The translations under genes were made by a program, and so were the position numbers. A DNA stretch of 42,579 nucleotides from Actinomycetota bacterium. GTDB lineage: Bacteria; Actinomycetota; Acidimicrobiia; Acidimicrobiales; Ilumatobacteraceae. Shown here piece by piece: positions 10,328 to 19,276 of this stretch. The DNA is taken from contig WLPO01000002.1 of the NCBI GenBank assembly GCA_009698745.1, forward strand, positions 1 to 42,579, in the 5' to 3' direction. How positions within the stretch are numbered: the stretch's first letter is position 1; the number at the start of each line of letters is the position of its first letter. The notes under the pieces were generated by a model. It was not told the DNA's origin, ran no database searches, and was given only the letters and a program-made list of their open reading frames with translations.

Positions 10328-11073
10328 GACGCAGCCTCCTCGAGAATCGCATCGCTCATATCAAAATTTGCATACACGTCTTGCACGTCATCGTTATCTT
10401 CCAAATCGTCCATGATGCGAAGAATTTTTTTGGCGTCGGCTATGTCGGTCACCGGAACCTGAAGAGACGAAACCATTGTCGACACCGCAGACACAACGGT
10501 CATGCCAGCGGTTTCCAGTGATGCTTTGAGTTCGTACAACGAATGAGAATCACATGTCACGCGCCAGGTATCACCGTCGTCCACCACATCTTCCGCGCCA
10601 TGTTCAAGCGAGACCATCATCACTTCGTCTTCGGATACTGATTTATCAATCTGCACGACACCTTTGCGCGAAAACTGCCAACCAACTGCGCCGGGTTCTG
10701 CCATTGCGCCACCTGATTTGCTGAACGCAAGGCGCACATCTGACGCAGTGCGATTGCGATTGTCGGTGAGCGCATCAATCAACATGGCAACACCTCCCGG
10801 CGCATACGCCTCATATGTAATCGATTCGAAAGCCGCACCAGTGTGCTCGCCCATTCCGCGCTTAATTGCACGATCGATTGCGTCGTTTGTCATCTGTGCA
10901 GCTTTTGCTTTGAGCACGATTGTGCGCAATGACGCATTAGAGGCAGGGTCGCCTCCGCCTTCTCTCGTACTGACTTCGAGTTGTCGTGCGAGTTTTGCAA
11001 ACGTCTTGCCACGCGCCTTGTCGGCTTTACCCTTTTTGTGTTTGATTGTTGCCCATTTGGAATGGCCTGACAT
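10324..11073 (-). CDS. YebC/PmpR-family probable transcriptional regulator
   Basis: MSGHSKWATIKHKKGKADKARGKTFAKL N-terminus, diagnostic of the family. Confidence 0.96.
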   Translation of the reverse strand: MSGHSKWATIKHKKGKADKARGKTFAKLARQLEVSTREGGGDPASNASLRTIVLKAKAAQMTNDAIDRAIKRGMGEHTGAAFESITYEAYAPGGVAMLIDALTDNRNRTASDVRLAFSKSGGAMAEPGAVGWQFSRKGVVQIDKSVSEDEVMMVSLEHGAEDVVDDGDTWRVTCDSHSLYELKASLETAGMTVVSAVSTMVSSLQVPVTDIADAKKILRIMDDLEDNDDVQDVYANFDMSDAILEEAAS

Positions 11074-11075
11074 CT

Positions 11076-11642
11076 CTACACCTCCTGCAAAAACAATGAA
11101 TGAATACGATTATCGCTGGTCAATTCTGGATGAAACGACGCCACCATAACTGGACCCTGACGCGCCAACACCACTTTGTCCTCGTGCGTCGAAAGTACCT
11201 CAACGTCTCCACCCAGGCGAACCACCTGCGGAGCACGTATAAACATGGCGTGAAAAGGCGTTTGCAAGCCTGCAACCTGTAGCTCAGTCTCAAAGCTTTC
11301 CACCTGACGACCATAGGCGTTGCGCTGCACGTCAATATCTATTGCGCCATAGAAACGCTGATCTGGTCGCCCGTCAGCGATGCTTTTTGCCAACAAGATC
11401 ATGCCCGCGCAAGTTCCGAAAACCGGCATTGCATTATTGATCCGTTCTGCAATCGGATCAAACAATTGAGATGTAGTGAGCAGGTGCGACATCGTTGTCG
11501 ACTCTCCACCTGGCATCACGAGTGCGTCCACCAATTCGAGATCCTGAGTCGTTCTTACTTGCACCGTTTCGGCGCCGAGGCTCTGCAACATTTCTTCATG
11601 CACAGCAAATGCACCTTGCAATGCCAAGATGCCAACTTTCAT
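11076..11642 (-). CDS. pdxT: Pyridoxal 5'-phosphate synthase glutaminase subunit PdxT
   Basis: MKVGILALQGAFAVHEEML, MPGGESTTM, GTCAGMILLA, SFHPELTSD. Confidence 0.97.
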   Translation of the reverse strand: MKVGILALQGAFAVHEEMLQSLGAETVQVRTTQDLELVDALVMPGGESTTMSHLLTTSQLFDPIAERINNAMPVFGTCAGMILLAKSIADGRPDQRFYGAIDIDVQRNAYGRQVESFETELQVAGLQTPFHAMFIRAPQVVRLGGDVEVLSTHEDKVVLARQGPVMVASFHPELTSDNRIHSLFLQEV

Positions 11643-11691
11643 TTTCTATACCAGACTGTCAACGCGTCAAACTCAATGTTGTTGAGTTTGA

Positions 11692-12594
11692 TTACCAACC
11701 GCGCTCGGCGTAACGCTCGTTGATCTGATCCATTCCGATACCTGTCATCGGTGCACCAAGGTTGCGACTGACCTTTGCCAAAATGTCTGCGTCCATAAAG
11801 TGCGTCGTTGCTTCAACAATGGCTTTTGCTCGCGGCGACGGGTCATCACTTTTAAAAATTCCTGAGCCGACAAATACCGATTGTGCGCCGAGCTGCATTG
11901 CCAATGCTGCGTCTGCTGGTGTAGCGATGCCACCTGCACAAAACAATGGAACCTGAAGTGAACCGGTCTCGGCAATTTCCTGCACGAGAGGCAATGGCGC
12001 GCCAAGTTTTTTGGCCCAGTCAAACAACTCAGCCGAGTCGGCTTGAGTGATTTTGCGAATGTCACCAAAGATATTGCGCAAGTGGCGCACTGCTTCAACA
12101 ACGTTTCCAGTGCCTGCTTCGCCCTTTGAACGAATAAGTGCAGCACCCTCGCTGATGCGACGAAGGGCTTCACCCAAGTTGGTCGCTCCACAAACAAACG
12201 GAGTATCGAAAACCATCTTGTCGATGTGATGCGTTTCGTCGGCTGGAGTGAGTACTTCTGACTCGTCGATGAAGTCGACACCTAGCGATTGCAAAATTTG
12301 AGCTTCAACAAAATGACCGATGCGTGCTTTAGCCATCACCGGAATAGTGCAGCATGCCTGAATTGCCATAATCATTTCTGGGTCGCTCATTCGTGCAACG
12401 CCACCGTCGCGACGGATGTCGGCAGGAACGCGCTCGAGTGCCATCACTGCTACTGCGCCAGCATCTTCTGCGATCTTCGCTTGTTCAGAGTTGACGACGT
12501 CCATAATGACGCCACCCTTGAGCATCTCGGCCAAACCGCGCTTGACCTGCATTGATCCAGTTGTGCGTGCAGCATTCTTTGTCATGAGATCCAT
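11692..12594 (-). CDS. pdxS: Pyridoxal 5'-phosphate synthase subunit PdxS
   Basis: [44 protein letters not shown]; upstream of pdxT. Confidence 0.97.
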   Translation of the reverse strand: MDLMTKNAARTTGSMQVKRGLAEMLKGGVIMDVVNSEQAKIAEDAGAVAVMALERVPADIRRDGGVARMSDPEMIMAIQACCTIPVMAKARIGHFVEAQILQSLGVDFIDESEVLTPADETHHIDKMVFDTPFVCGATNLGEALRRISEGAALIRSKGEAGTGNVVEAVRHLRNIFGDIRKITQADSAELFDWAKKLGAPLPLVQEIAETGSLQVPLFCAGGIATPADAALAMQLGAQSVFVGSGIFKSDDPSPRAKAIVEATTHFMDADILAKVSRNLGAPMTGIGMDQINERYAERGW

Positions 12595-12645
12595 CGTACC
12601 CAGAGCGTTACCGACACAAACGGTCGTGTATTTGTGACTGTTTTC

Positions 12646-13692
12646 TTAGAGAAACTTCACGTCGTCTGGGTTCGTGCCCACTGGCACCACGGCCGTTTTT
12701 GCTGCTCGGGCAACCTCAACAAACGTTTGGCCAGGAGTGAGTTTGATCACTGCCCCACTCGAATCTTTCAACACGAACGGTGTCAAGCGATCGGTTCGTT
12801 CCCATGTGCCCTCAATCAGGGTGCCGTTAGTAAATACGTACACTTTTCCGCTGCCCAGGGTCTTAGAAGTTGGGCTGTAACCCTTGGTGTATTCAACTTC
12901 GAGCACGATCACATTGGGCACTGCAAGTTGAACGCCCGCTGCATCAACGTCTGGTGTTTTTTCTTGAATACGCAAAAATTCACTTGTGGTTGCGTCCCAA
13001 TCCCATTGAACCTTCACACCGTCCATCGAAACTTTGAGGCCTGCAATCGGTTGTGCAGTTGTGGCGGCGGCATCGCTCGCGCTTCGATACGAAAACTGCG
13101 CTGATGGTGCAGCCGAACCCTCAGGGCTGAGTGTCCACAACTTTGTCGTTTCTGCAAACAAGTTGTGTGGTGCTGAGCGATCATTGTCGCGATGGAAACC
13201 ACCAGCTTTATTGGCCACCGAGTAACTCAAGTCAACAAGATCTGATTTCTTAATTGCAGCCGCTACCTGTGCGTTGCCACCGCTCCAGACGAACAACGGT
13301 TTCATGAGCGAACCGAGCAAATCAATATCTTGAAAGCGACCGCTGCGGATTGGGCCAACGGGGTCTGAACCCTCACTTTGAAATACTGCGGCCAGCCGTG
13401 TCAGTTTTTCGACATTCTCTTCAAAAATAATGTCTGCCTGATTAATGCCCAGTTGTGGACGAGCAGAAGGATGATTGTCGATCTTGACCACCATTGCCGG
13501 CCTATTCAACGTGGCCGAATCAGTATTTGGCAATCCAGTCAGTGGATTGACAACAACCGCATTTGTTGTCTCGGTTACAACCGTGCTTTCTGCTGCGGTG
13601 CCATCCGTTGAACTTGACGAGCCTCCACAGTTAGCAAGCGCCAGCAACGAAACTGCAACGATAGAACTTCGTACCACTATTCGATTGTTCAT
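12646..13692 (-). CDS. DUF3048 (YerB-like) putative lipoprotein
   Basis: Lipobox-like LLALANCGG; RPAMVVKIDNHPSARPQLGINQADIIFEE and PVGPIRSGRFQDIDLL motifs. Confidence 0.88.
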   Translation of the reverse strand: MNNRIVVRSSIVAVSLLALANCGGSSSSTDGTAAESTVVTETTNAVVVNPLTGLPNTDSATLNRPAMVVKIDNHPSARPQLGINQADIIFEENVEKLTRLAAVFQSEGSDPVGPIRSGRFQDIDLLGSLMKPLFVWSGGNAQVAAAIKKSDLVDLSYSVANKAGGFHRDNDRSAPHNLFAETTKLWTLSPEGSAAPSAQFSYRSASDAAATTAQPIAGLKVSMDGVKVQWDWDATTSEFLRIQEKTPDVDAAGVQLAVPNVIVLEVEYTKGYSPTSKTLGSGKVYVFTNGTLIEGTWERTDRLTPFVLKDSSGAVIKLTPGQTFVEVARAAKTAVVPVGTNPDDVKFL

Positions 13693-13694
13693 GA

Positions 13695-14600
13695 TTAGAT
13701 CTCTCTGAGCAGCGCAATTCGTTCTGCTAATGGGGGGTGCGTATTGAAAAGTTTATGCCACATGCTCAATCGGCCCGAGTCATTCACACCAGACATCGGC
13801 TGCTCAATCCACATGTGAGCCGTTGCCATGCTGGCCGAATGGGTGACAGTGCTATCTGCCTGAAGTTTTTCGAGTGCAGAGATCAAACCTGGTGGATACC
13901 TTGTCATTTTGCATGCCGATACATCAGCCAACGTTTCGCGTCTTCGACTGACAGCGGCTTGCATGATCTTGGCAAGGATCGGTGCGAGTATCAAGAGTGC
14001 GATACCGATGAATGCAAGTGGATTGTTGCTGTCGCGACGATCATTGCCACGGCTCACTCGCCCGCCGTTCCACCACATCATTCGAATAGTGATGTCAGTG
14101 ATAAGAGCAATAGTGCCCACCAATGTCACTGCCAATGTGCTCACCAAAATGTCATAGTTCTTAATATGCGAAAGTTCGTGGGCAACAACACCCTCCAACT
14201 CGACGCGATTCATTTTCTCGAGCAGACCCGTGGTGACCGCGATTGCAGCATGCTTGGGGTTTCTGCCGGTTGCAAATGCATTGGGCGCTTCATCTCGAAT
14301 AACAAACACGCGCGGTTTTGGCAATCCGCTCGCGATACATAAGCCTTCAACCAGGTTGTGCAAGCGACGAAATTCAACAGGGTCGGCTGGCACTGCACGA
14401 CTGACCGCCAGCGCTACCGCATCAGATTTCCAATATGAGCCAAATGCAAACACAGCCGAAAACACCAACGCGATAATTGTTCCAGTAGCCCCATTGCCGA
14501 TAAGTACACCGACAGCCATACCAACCAACACGGTGATGATGACAAATCCGGTGAGCAAGAAAAATGTGCGTCGCTTATTAGACGCGATGAGGTCATTCAT
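13695..14600 (-). CDS. htpX: M48 family (HtpX-like) membrane metalloprotease
   Basis: VVAHELSHIKNYD zinc motif, AVSRRRETLADVSA, multiple TM segments. Confidence 0.92.
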   Translation of the reverse strand: MNDLIASNKRRTFFLLTGFVIITVLVGMAVGVLIGNGATGTIIALVFSAVFAFGSYWKSDAVALAVSRAVPADPVEFRRLHNLVEGLCIASGLPKPRVFVIRDEAPNAFATGRNPKHAAIAVTTGLLEKMNRVELEGVVAHELSHIKNYDILVSTLAVTLVGTIALITDITIRMMWWNGGRVSRGNDRRDSNNPLAFIGIALLILAPILAKIMQAAVSRRRETLADVSACKMTRYPPGLISALEKLQADSTVTHSASMATAHMWIEQPMSGVNDSGRLSMWHKLFNTHPPLAERIALLREI

Positions 14601-14623
14601 GAAACTTTTGATTTCCGATCTAG

Positions 14624-15175
14624 CTAAAACTTGACTTCGGGTGTGGTGCGTGCGACAGCTTCGGCCTCGAAATATTCACGCTTCGAGAACTTAAAGGAAC
14701 TCGCAACGAGTGAGCCAGGAAACTTTTGTATTGCTGTGTTGTACGACAAAACAGCATCGCCATAAAACTGTCGCGCATATGCAATGCGGCTTTCCGTGTT
14801 GGAAAGTTCTTCTTGCAGCGAAACAAAACCTTGGTTGGCCTTGAGGTCGGGATACGCCTCTGAAAGGGCAAACAACTGACGCAGTGCCCCAGATATCGCG
14901 GTGTCGGCAGCGGCCTGAGCACTTGGTGTCGCCGATGCACTCATTGCCGAGTTGCGCGCCGAGATTACAGCATCCAACGTGGCACGCTCGTGAGTTGCGT
15001 AGCCCTTCACGGTCTCGACCAGATTCGGTATGAGATCAAGTCGGCGTTTCAATTGCACATCAATCTGCGACCATGCATTGTCAACCTCGTTGCGGCGACC
15101 AACGAGCGAGTTATACATCAAGACCAACGCCAGCAGCACAACTGCAATGGCGGCAAAAGCAATCAGAATGTTCAT
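14624..15175 (-). CDS. LemA family protein
   Basis: NSLVGRRNEVDNAWSQIDVQLKRRLDLIPNLVETVKGYATHE; next to htpX. Confidence 0.95.
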   Translation of the reverse strand: MNILIAFAAIAVVLLALVLMYNSLVGRRNEVDNAWSQIDVQLKRRLDLIPNLVETVKGYATHERATLDAVISARNSAMSASATPSAQAAADTAISGALRQLFALSEAYPDLKANQGFVSLQEELSNTESRIAYARQFYGDAVLSYNTAIQKFPGSLVASSFKFSKREYFEAEAVARTTPEVKF

Positions 15176-15225
15176 GATGCTCAGTCTAGTTCAGTCTTTT
15201 GATATCGCGTCCCCACTTGCATGCA

Positions 15226-16392
15226 TCAGCTTTGGCCAACTTGAGGTCGGCGGAGTACACGGTGCTCAAACATTGAAAGAAGTTTGTTGGGTTGCACCAC
15301 GATCTCTTCATTCTTTTCAGCCGCTAAAAGTCTTTCGTAAATCGATACATATTCTTTTGCTAGACGTTGCATCGAGAAATCCTCTGCACGCTTGAGACCG
15401 CCAGCCACCAAACGCTCCGACAACTTGGTGTCGTTAACGATCTGCGTGATTGATTTTGCAAGCAGTTCCTCGTTGCCTGGAGCCACGAGCAGCGCATTCA
15501 CTTCGTGCGTCGCGACATTGCGGTAGCCATCAATATCGGTAGTAACCAGCGGTGCTGCTGCGGCCATTGCCTCGAGCAGAACGATGCCGAACGATTCTCC
15601 CCTCAATGACGGCGCGCAAAATACGGTGCAACGAGAAAGTCGATCGAGCTTGTCTGTTTCGGTGATTCGTCCGAGCCACAAGATGCGCTTGTCGTTTTCA
15701 TACAGTCTGCGCATCTCGTCTATGCCTGGTCCATCTGCTGCTATCCAGAGTGCATAATTCTGTGGCAAGTACTTCATCGCACCAAGTAACACTTCTAAAC
15801 CTTTTCTGGGTTCGAAACGCCCGCAGAAAAAGATTGTTGGTTGAGTCTCACGCATCGCACCAGGCTTCAAGTAGCGAGAAGTTTCTATGCCGTTAAACAG
15901 CACCTGGTAGTCGCCATCGAGATACCTCGATGCAAGCTCTTTTGCAGCTTCCGATACCGCAACGCGCGCGCTCAAGTGATTGGCTGCCCAACGCGCGGTT
16001 TTGTTGAGAACCCGATACGAAGATGAATCACCAGCGGCATGAAATGTTCCCACCGTCGGTGCAAGCCGCAACAGCAATGAGGTGACCGTGGGACCAGGCA
16101 CGATGGGTTCGTGTAAGTGAATGACGTCGAACGCCTCATCGTTGAGTGCACGAATCGTGCGCAATGCTGCCGATGGATCTGGCGCGAGCGGTGCAACAGA
16201 ACCGTTGGCAGAAGTAGGCAGGCTCTGACCCAAGGGTGTCACAAAGGGTTCAGGTGGCGGACCATCACATGGCGCGAGCACTCGAACTTCGTGGCCGATG
16301 CGGCGAAGCTCGCGCGCAAGACCCATAACTTGGGCTTGAACGCCGCCAGGGACTGACACGCTGTAGGGACTCACCATTGCAACCCGCAACAT
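15226..16392 (-). CDS. pimA: GT4 glycosyltransferase, PimA-like phosphatidylinositol mannosyltransferase
   Basis: MLRVAMVSPYSVSVPGGVQAQVMGLARELRRIGHEVRVLAP and HLHEPIVPGP; start taken at internal ATG 16392. Confidence 0.82.
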   Translation of the reverse strand: MLRVAMVSPYSVSVPGGVQAQVMGLARELRRIGHEVRVLAPCDGPPPEPFVTPLGQSLPTSANGSVAPLAPDPSAALRTIRALNDEAFDVIHLHEPIVPGPTVTSLLLRLAPTVGTFHAAGDSSSYRVLNKTARWAANHLSARVAVSEAAKELASRYLDGDYQVLFNGIETSRYLKPGAMRETQPTIFFCGRFEPRKGLEVLLGAMKYLPQNYALWIAADGPGIDEMRRLYENDKRILWLGRITETDKLDRLSRCTVFCAPSLRGESFGIVLLEAMAAAAPLVTTDIDGYRNVATHEVNALLVAPGNEELLAKSITQIVNDTKLSERLVAGGLKRAEDFSMQRLAKEYVSIYERLLAAEKNEEIVVQPNKLLSMFEHRVLRRPQVGQS

Positions 16393-16481
16393 GTTCACGC
16401 CGTATACGGTAGACCGTCTAGAAGCTATTTGAGCGATAACAAACGAAAACAAATCAAAGTCAGCACGAAAGTAGTGAGACC

Positions 16482-17414
16482 ATGACGCAATTCCCTACAA
16501 ATCCGTATTCCAAACCAGCAATTTCGATCGTTGCAACACCCACCAAACGCAATGCAATTTTGGAGCTGGCGCAAAAAGCCGAACAACTCGGCTTTGAAGG
16601 CCTTGCCTGCCCAAGCCTCGGCGGCACGATGGCACTCTGCACATCACTCGCCCATTCCACAAACACGATTCATTTCTGGACATCAATACAACCGATGTAT
16701 TACAGCCACCCAGTAGAGACGGCAAATACCGCAGCACACATTCACGAAATTTCACGCGGACGATTTGGTCTCGGCATTGGCGTCAGCCATGGACCAGTTG
16801 TGCAACGTCTCGGCGTCGAGACCGGCAAGCCTTTGAGCGACATTTCCAATTACGTTGCAGCGATGCGTGCCAATGAGCGATTTTCGGGCGAACTACCGCC
16901 GATCTATTTGGCCACTCTTCGAGACAAGATGTTCGCACTTTCGCACCAAATTTCCGAAGGCGCTATTTGGGCCAATGCGTCGTTGCGCGATATAGGGCGC
17001 CAGGTTGCGACTCTTCCCGCAGAAAAACAATCCACATTCTTTATGTCCAACATGGTTCCGACCATCATCAGCGAAGATGTCGACGCAGCCTTGGCATTGC
17101 ATCGAAAGACATTGACTGGCTATGTCTCGCTCCCCAACTATCGGAATTATTGGCGCACCGCTGGCTACGTCGATGAAATGGATGCAATCGAACATGTCCT
17201 CGCCACAACTCCAAAAGAATCTATGGCAGAGACATTGCAAGCCAAGATGAGCGACTCATGGCTACGCGACTGCACTATTTCCGGTTCGGTATCTCAAGTG
17301 CGCGATCAATTTGCCGCTTGGGCCAACGCTGGTGTTTTGCCAATTGCGGTGATGTCATCCACCACTGGTGGTCAGGCAAAGGCAATCAGCGAACTCTTTG
17401 ACGCTTTCGCTTAA
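16482..17414 (+). CDS. LLM-class flavin-dependent (possibly F420-dependent) oxidoreductase
   Basis: Luciferase-like fold motifs (AEQLGFEGLACPSLGG, ISRGRFGLGIGVSHGP). Confidence 0.75.
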   Translation: MTQFPTNPYSKPAISIVATPTKRNAILELAQKAEQLGFEGLACPSLGGTMALCTSLAHSTNTIHFWTSIQPMYYSHPVETANTAAHIHEISRGRFGLGIGVSHGPVVQRLGVETGKPLSDISNYVAAMRANERFSGELPPIYLATLRDKMFALSHQISEGAIWANASLRDIGRQVATLPAEKQSTFFMSNMVPTIISEDVDAALALHRKTLTGYVSLPNYRNYWRTAGYVDEMDAIEHVLATTPKESMAETLQAKMSDSWLRDCTISGSVSQVRDQFAAWANAGVLPIAVMSSTTGGQAKAISELFDAFA

Positions 17415-17429
17415 CGCAAATAATTCGAT

Positions 17430-17819
17430 TTAGGCAATTTGCGCAAGCAAGTCTTCAACAAGTTTTTGAATTTCATCACGGATCGGACGCACAGCTTCTA
17501 TTCCCTTGCCGGCGGGGTCATTAAGCGGCCAATCCACATATTTCTTGCCCGGCAAAAACGGACACGCATCACCACAGCCCATAGTCACAACAACGTCAAC
17601 TGCTTCCAACATTTCCATTGTCCACAATTGCGGTTGAGCAGATGCAATGTCGATTCCAACTTCCTTCATCACCGCAACTGCAGATGGGTTAATTGAATTT
17701 GCTGGCTCCGAGCCGGCCGAATAGACCGATACCCGACCCGCACCGAGGTGGCGCATAAACCCTGCCGCCATTTGCGAACGACCAGAGTTGTGGATGCACA
17801 AAAACAAAACACCTTTCAT
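17430..17819 (-). CDS. arsC: Low-Mr phosphatase-like arsenate reductase, mycothiol-dependent type likely
   Basis: CIHNSGRSQMAAGF P-loop and TMGCGDACPFLPGKKYVDWPLNDPAGK; overlaps MIP gene by 4 bp. Confidence 0.88.
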   Translation of the reverse strand: MKGVLFLCIHNSGRSQMAAGFMRHLGAGRVSVYSAGSEPANSINPSAVAVMKEVGIDIASAQPQLWTMEMLEAVDVVVTMGCGDACPFLPGKKYVDWPLNDPAGKGIEAVRPIRDEIQKLVEDLLAQIA

Positions 17820-18505
17820 GAGCGCGGCTCGCCAAATACAAACTTGATGATTGCAACTGCCAATGTGGCGCCGATCAATTGCATCAGCACAAACATCGGT
17901 ACAGACTCAGGAGCAATTCCGGCAAATGTGTTACTCAGACTTCGCGCAACAGTTACCGCCGGGTTTGCTAATGAAGTTGACGAAGTAAAAAAATATGCTC
18001 CCGTTATCCAAGCCGCAACCGTAAACGGAACCAAATTTGCACGCTTGGCACGAATAGTCCCATAGATCACCACAAGCAGACCGATAGTCGCAATAACTTC
18101 AGAGAAGAGAATCCCCGAACCAGAGCGAACTTTTTGCGAAATGTTGATGGCATCCAAATCAAACATTAAGTTCGCGATGACTGCGCCAATGCACCCACCA
18201 ATTGTCTGCGCCACCGCGTATAAGGCCGTGTCCCGAATCGTTGCCTCGCCGGTAAAAATTCCGACAATGCCAACAACCGGATTAAAAGACGCTCCCGACA
18301 CAGGTGCAAAAATCAAAATGAGAGCAACCAACGCCCCACCAGTAGCGACGGCATTGCACAGTAATTGCAGCGCCACGATGTCAGTCAGTCTCTCGGCCAT
18401 GATGCCCGAACCAATGACCGCGACTATTAACAACCCTGTGCCAATTGCTTCAGCCAATAACCTTCGCGACATCGTTACCTGTGTAGCCGACATATTCAGC
18501 AGCAC
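17816..18505 (-). CDS. MIP/aquaporin family channel of the ars-operon type
   Basis: Paired half-helix motifs SGASFNPVVG and SLANPAVTVAR; six hydrophobic segments; sits between arsI and arsC. Confidence 0.87.
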   Translation of the reverse strand: MLLNMSATQVTMSRRLLAEAIGTGLLIVAVIGSGIMAERLTDIVALQLLCNAVATGGALVALILIFAPVSGASFNPVVGIVGIFTGEATIRDTALYAVAQTIGGCIGAVIANLMFDLDAINISQKVRSGSGILFSEVIATIGLLVVIYGTIRAKRANLVPFTVAAWITGAYFFTSSTSLANPAVTVARSLSNTFAGIAPESVPMFVLMQLIGATLAVAIIKFVFGEPRS

Positions 18506-18909
18506 TTCTGATCGATGGTCGCATGAAATGTCGACGCATCAGACAACACGGTGTAGTACTCCCACGGTGCCCCATCAGGACTTTGCATCCACACTTTGTC
18601 TTGCACCGCATAACAGCAGGTTGAATCCTTTTCCACAGACTCAACCAAACCAAGTTGTTCGAATCTTGCAATAGATTTTTCAACAAGTTCACTTGACTCA
18701 AGCTCAACCCCAAGATGATTGATGTGTTGATACTCGGCGTGTTCGTCACGTGGTGTTTCGATCAGCACCAACTTCAATGGTGGATCAGCGATTGCGAAGT
18801 TTGCATAGCCATCGCGAACCTTGGCGGGAGTTGCGTTAAACATCTTTGAGTAGAACTCAATTGCATCATCCAAATTCGAAACATTGAGCGCTAGTTGGAC
18901 CCGTGACAT
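18496..18909 (-). CDS. arsI: ArsI/CadI-family vicinal-oxygen-chelate protein (putative organoarsenical C-As lyase)
   Basis: MSRVQLALNVSNLDDAIEFYSKMF, YANFAIADPPLKLVL, NHLGVE, STCCYAVQDKVWMQSPDGAPWEYY; vicinal Cys pair; SD-like AAAGGA before ATG. Confidence 0.88.
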   Translation of the reverse strand: MSRVQLALNVSNLDDAIEFYSKMFNATPAKVRDGYANFAIADPPLKLVLIETPRDEHAEYQHINHLGVELESSELVEKSIARFEQLGLVESVEKDSTCCYAVQDKVWMQSPDGAPWEYYTVLSDASTFHATIDQKCC

Positions 18910-18936
18910 ATAAATCCTTTTGGTTGGCTAATCTGC

Positions 18937-18958
18937 TATATTGATAGTTATCAATATA
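18937..18958. promoter_or_regulatory. Putative ArsR operator: perfect inverted repeat TATATTGATA-GT-TATCAATATA
   Basis: Read directly: 10-bp perfect arms with 2-bp spacer in the divergent arsI/arsR intergenic region; TTGAT/ATCAA half sites are typical of ArsR operators. Confidence 0.85.
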
Positions 18959-19276
18959 ACACGCACCCTCAACTGCTGTTCGCCAGTCACCGAAGCATCG
19001 CTTTCGACGCGCGATGCCGATAATTTAGCCCGAGGCTTCGCCGCACTCGCAGACCCGACGCGACTCAAATTGTTTAGCCTCATCGCTGCATCCGAAGATG
19101 CAGAAACTTGTGCGTGCTCCCTCGTCAAACCGACTGGTCGATCGCAACCTACTGTGAGTCACCACCTGAAGGTCTTGCGCGAGGCCGGTCTCATTACCGG
19201 CACTAAGCGCGGAACATGGATTTGGTATCGAGTGAACCGCGATCGGTTACACGTGTTGCAGGACGTACTCGGCTAA
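18941..19276 (+). CDS. arsR: ArsR/SmtB-family metalloregulator
   Basis: CC near N-terminus, FAALADPTRLKLFSLIAASEDAETCACSL, SQPTVSHHLKVLREAGLI; TTG start; divergent from arsI. Confidence 0.92.
   Translation: MIVINITRTLNCCSPVTEASLSTRDADNLARGFAALADPTRLKLFSLIAASEDAETCACSLVKPTGRSQPTVSHHLKVLREAGLITGTKRGTWIWYRVNRDRLHVLQDVLG

Noticed and set aside
12615-12636. CACAAA...TTTGTG inverted repeat upstream of pdxS
   Set aside because: 6-bp arms with a 10-bp loop; likely by chance in an AT-rich spacer, and the nearby T-run is on the wrong strand for the minus-strand genes.
13737-14342. 201-aa plus-strand ORF antisense to htpX
   Set aside because: Cys/His-rich unnatural composition, fully antisense to htpX.
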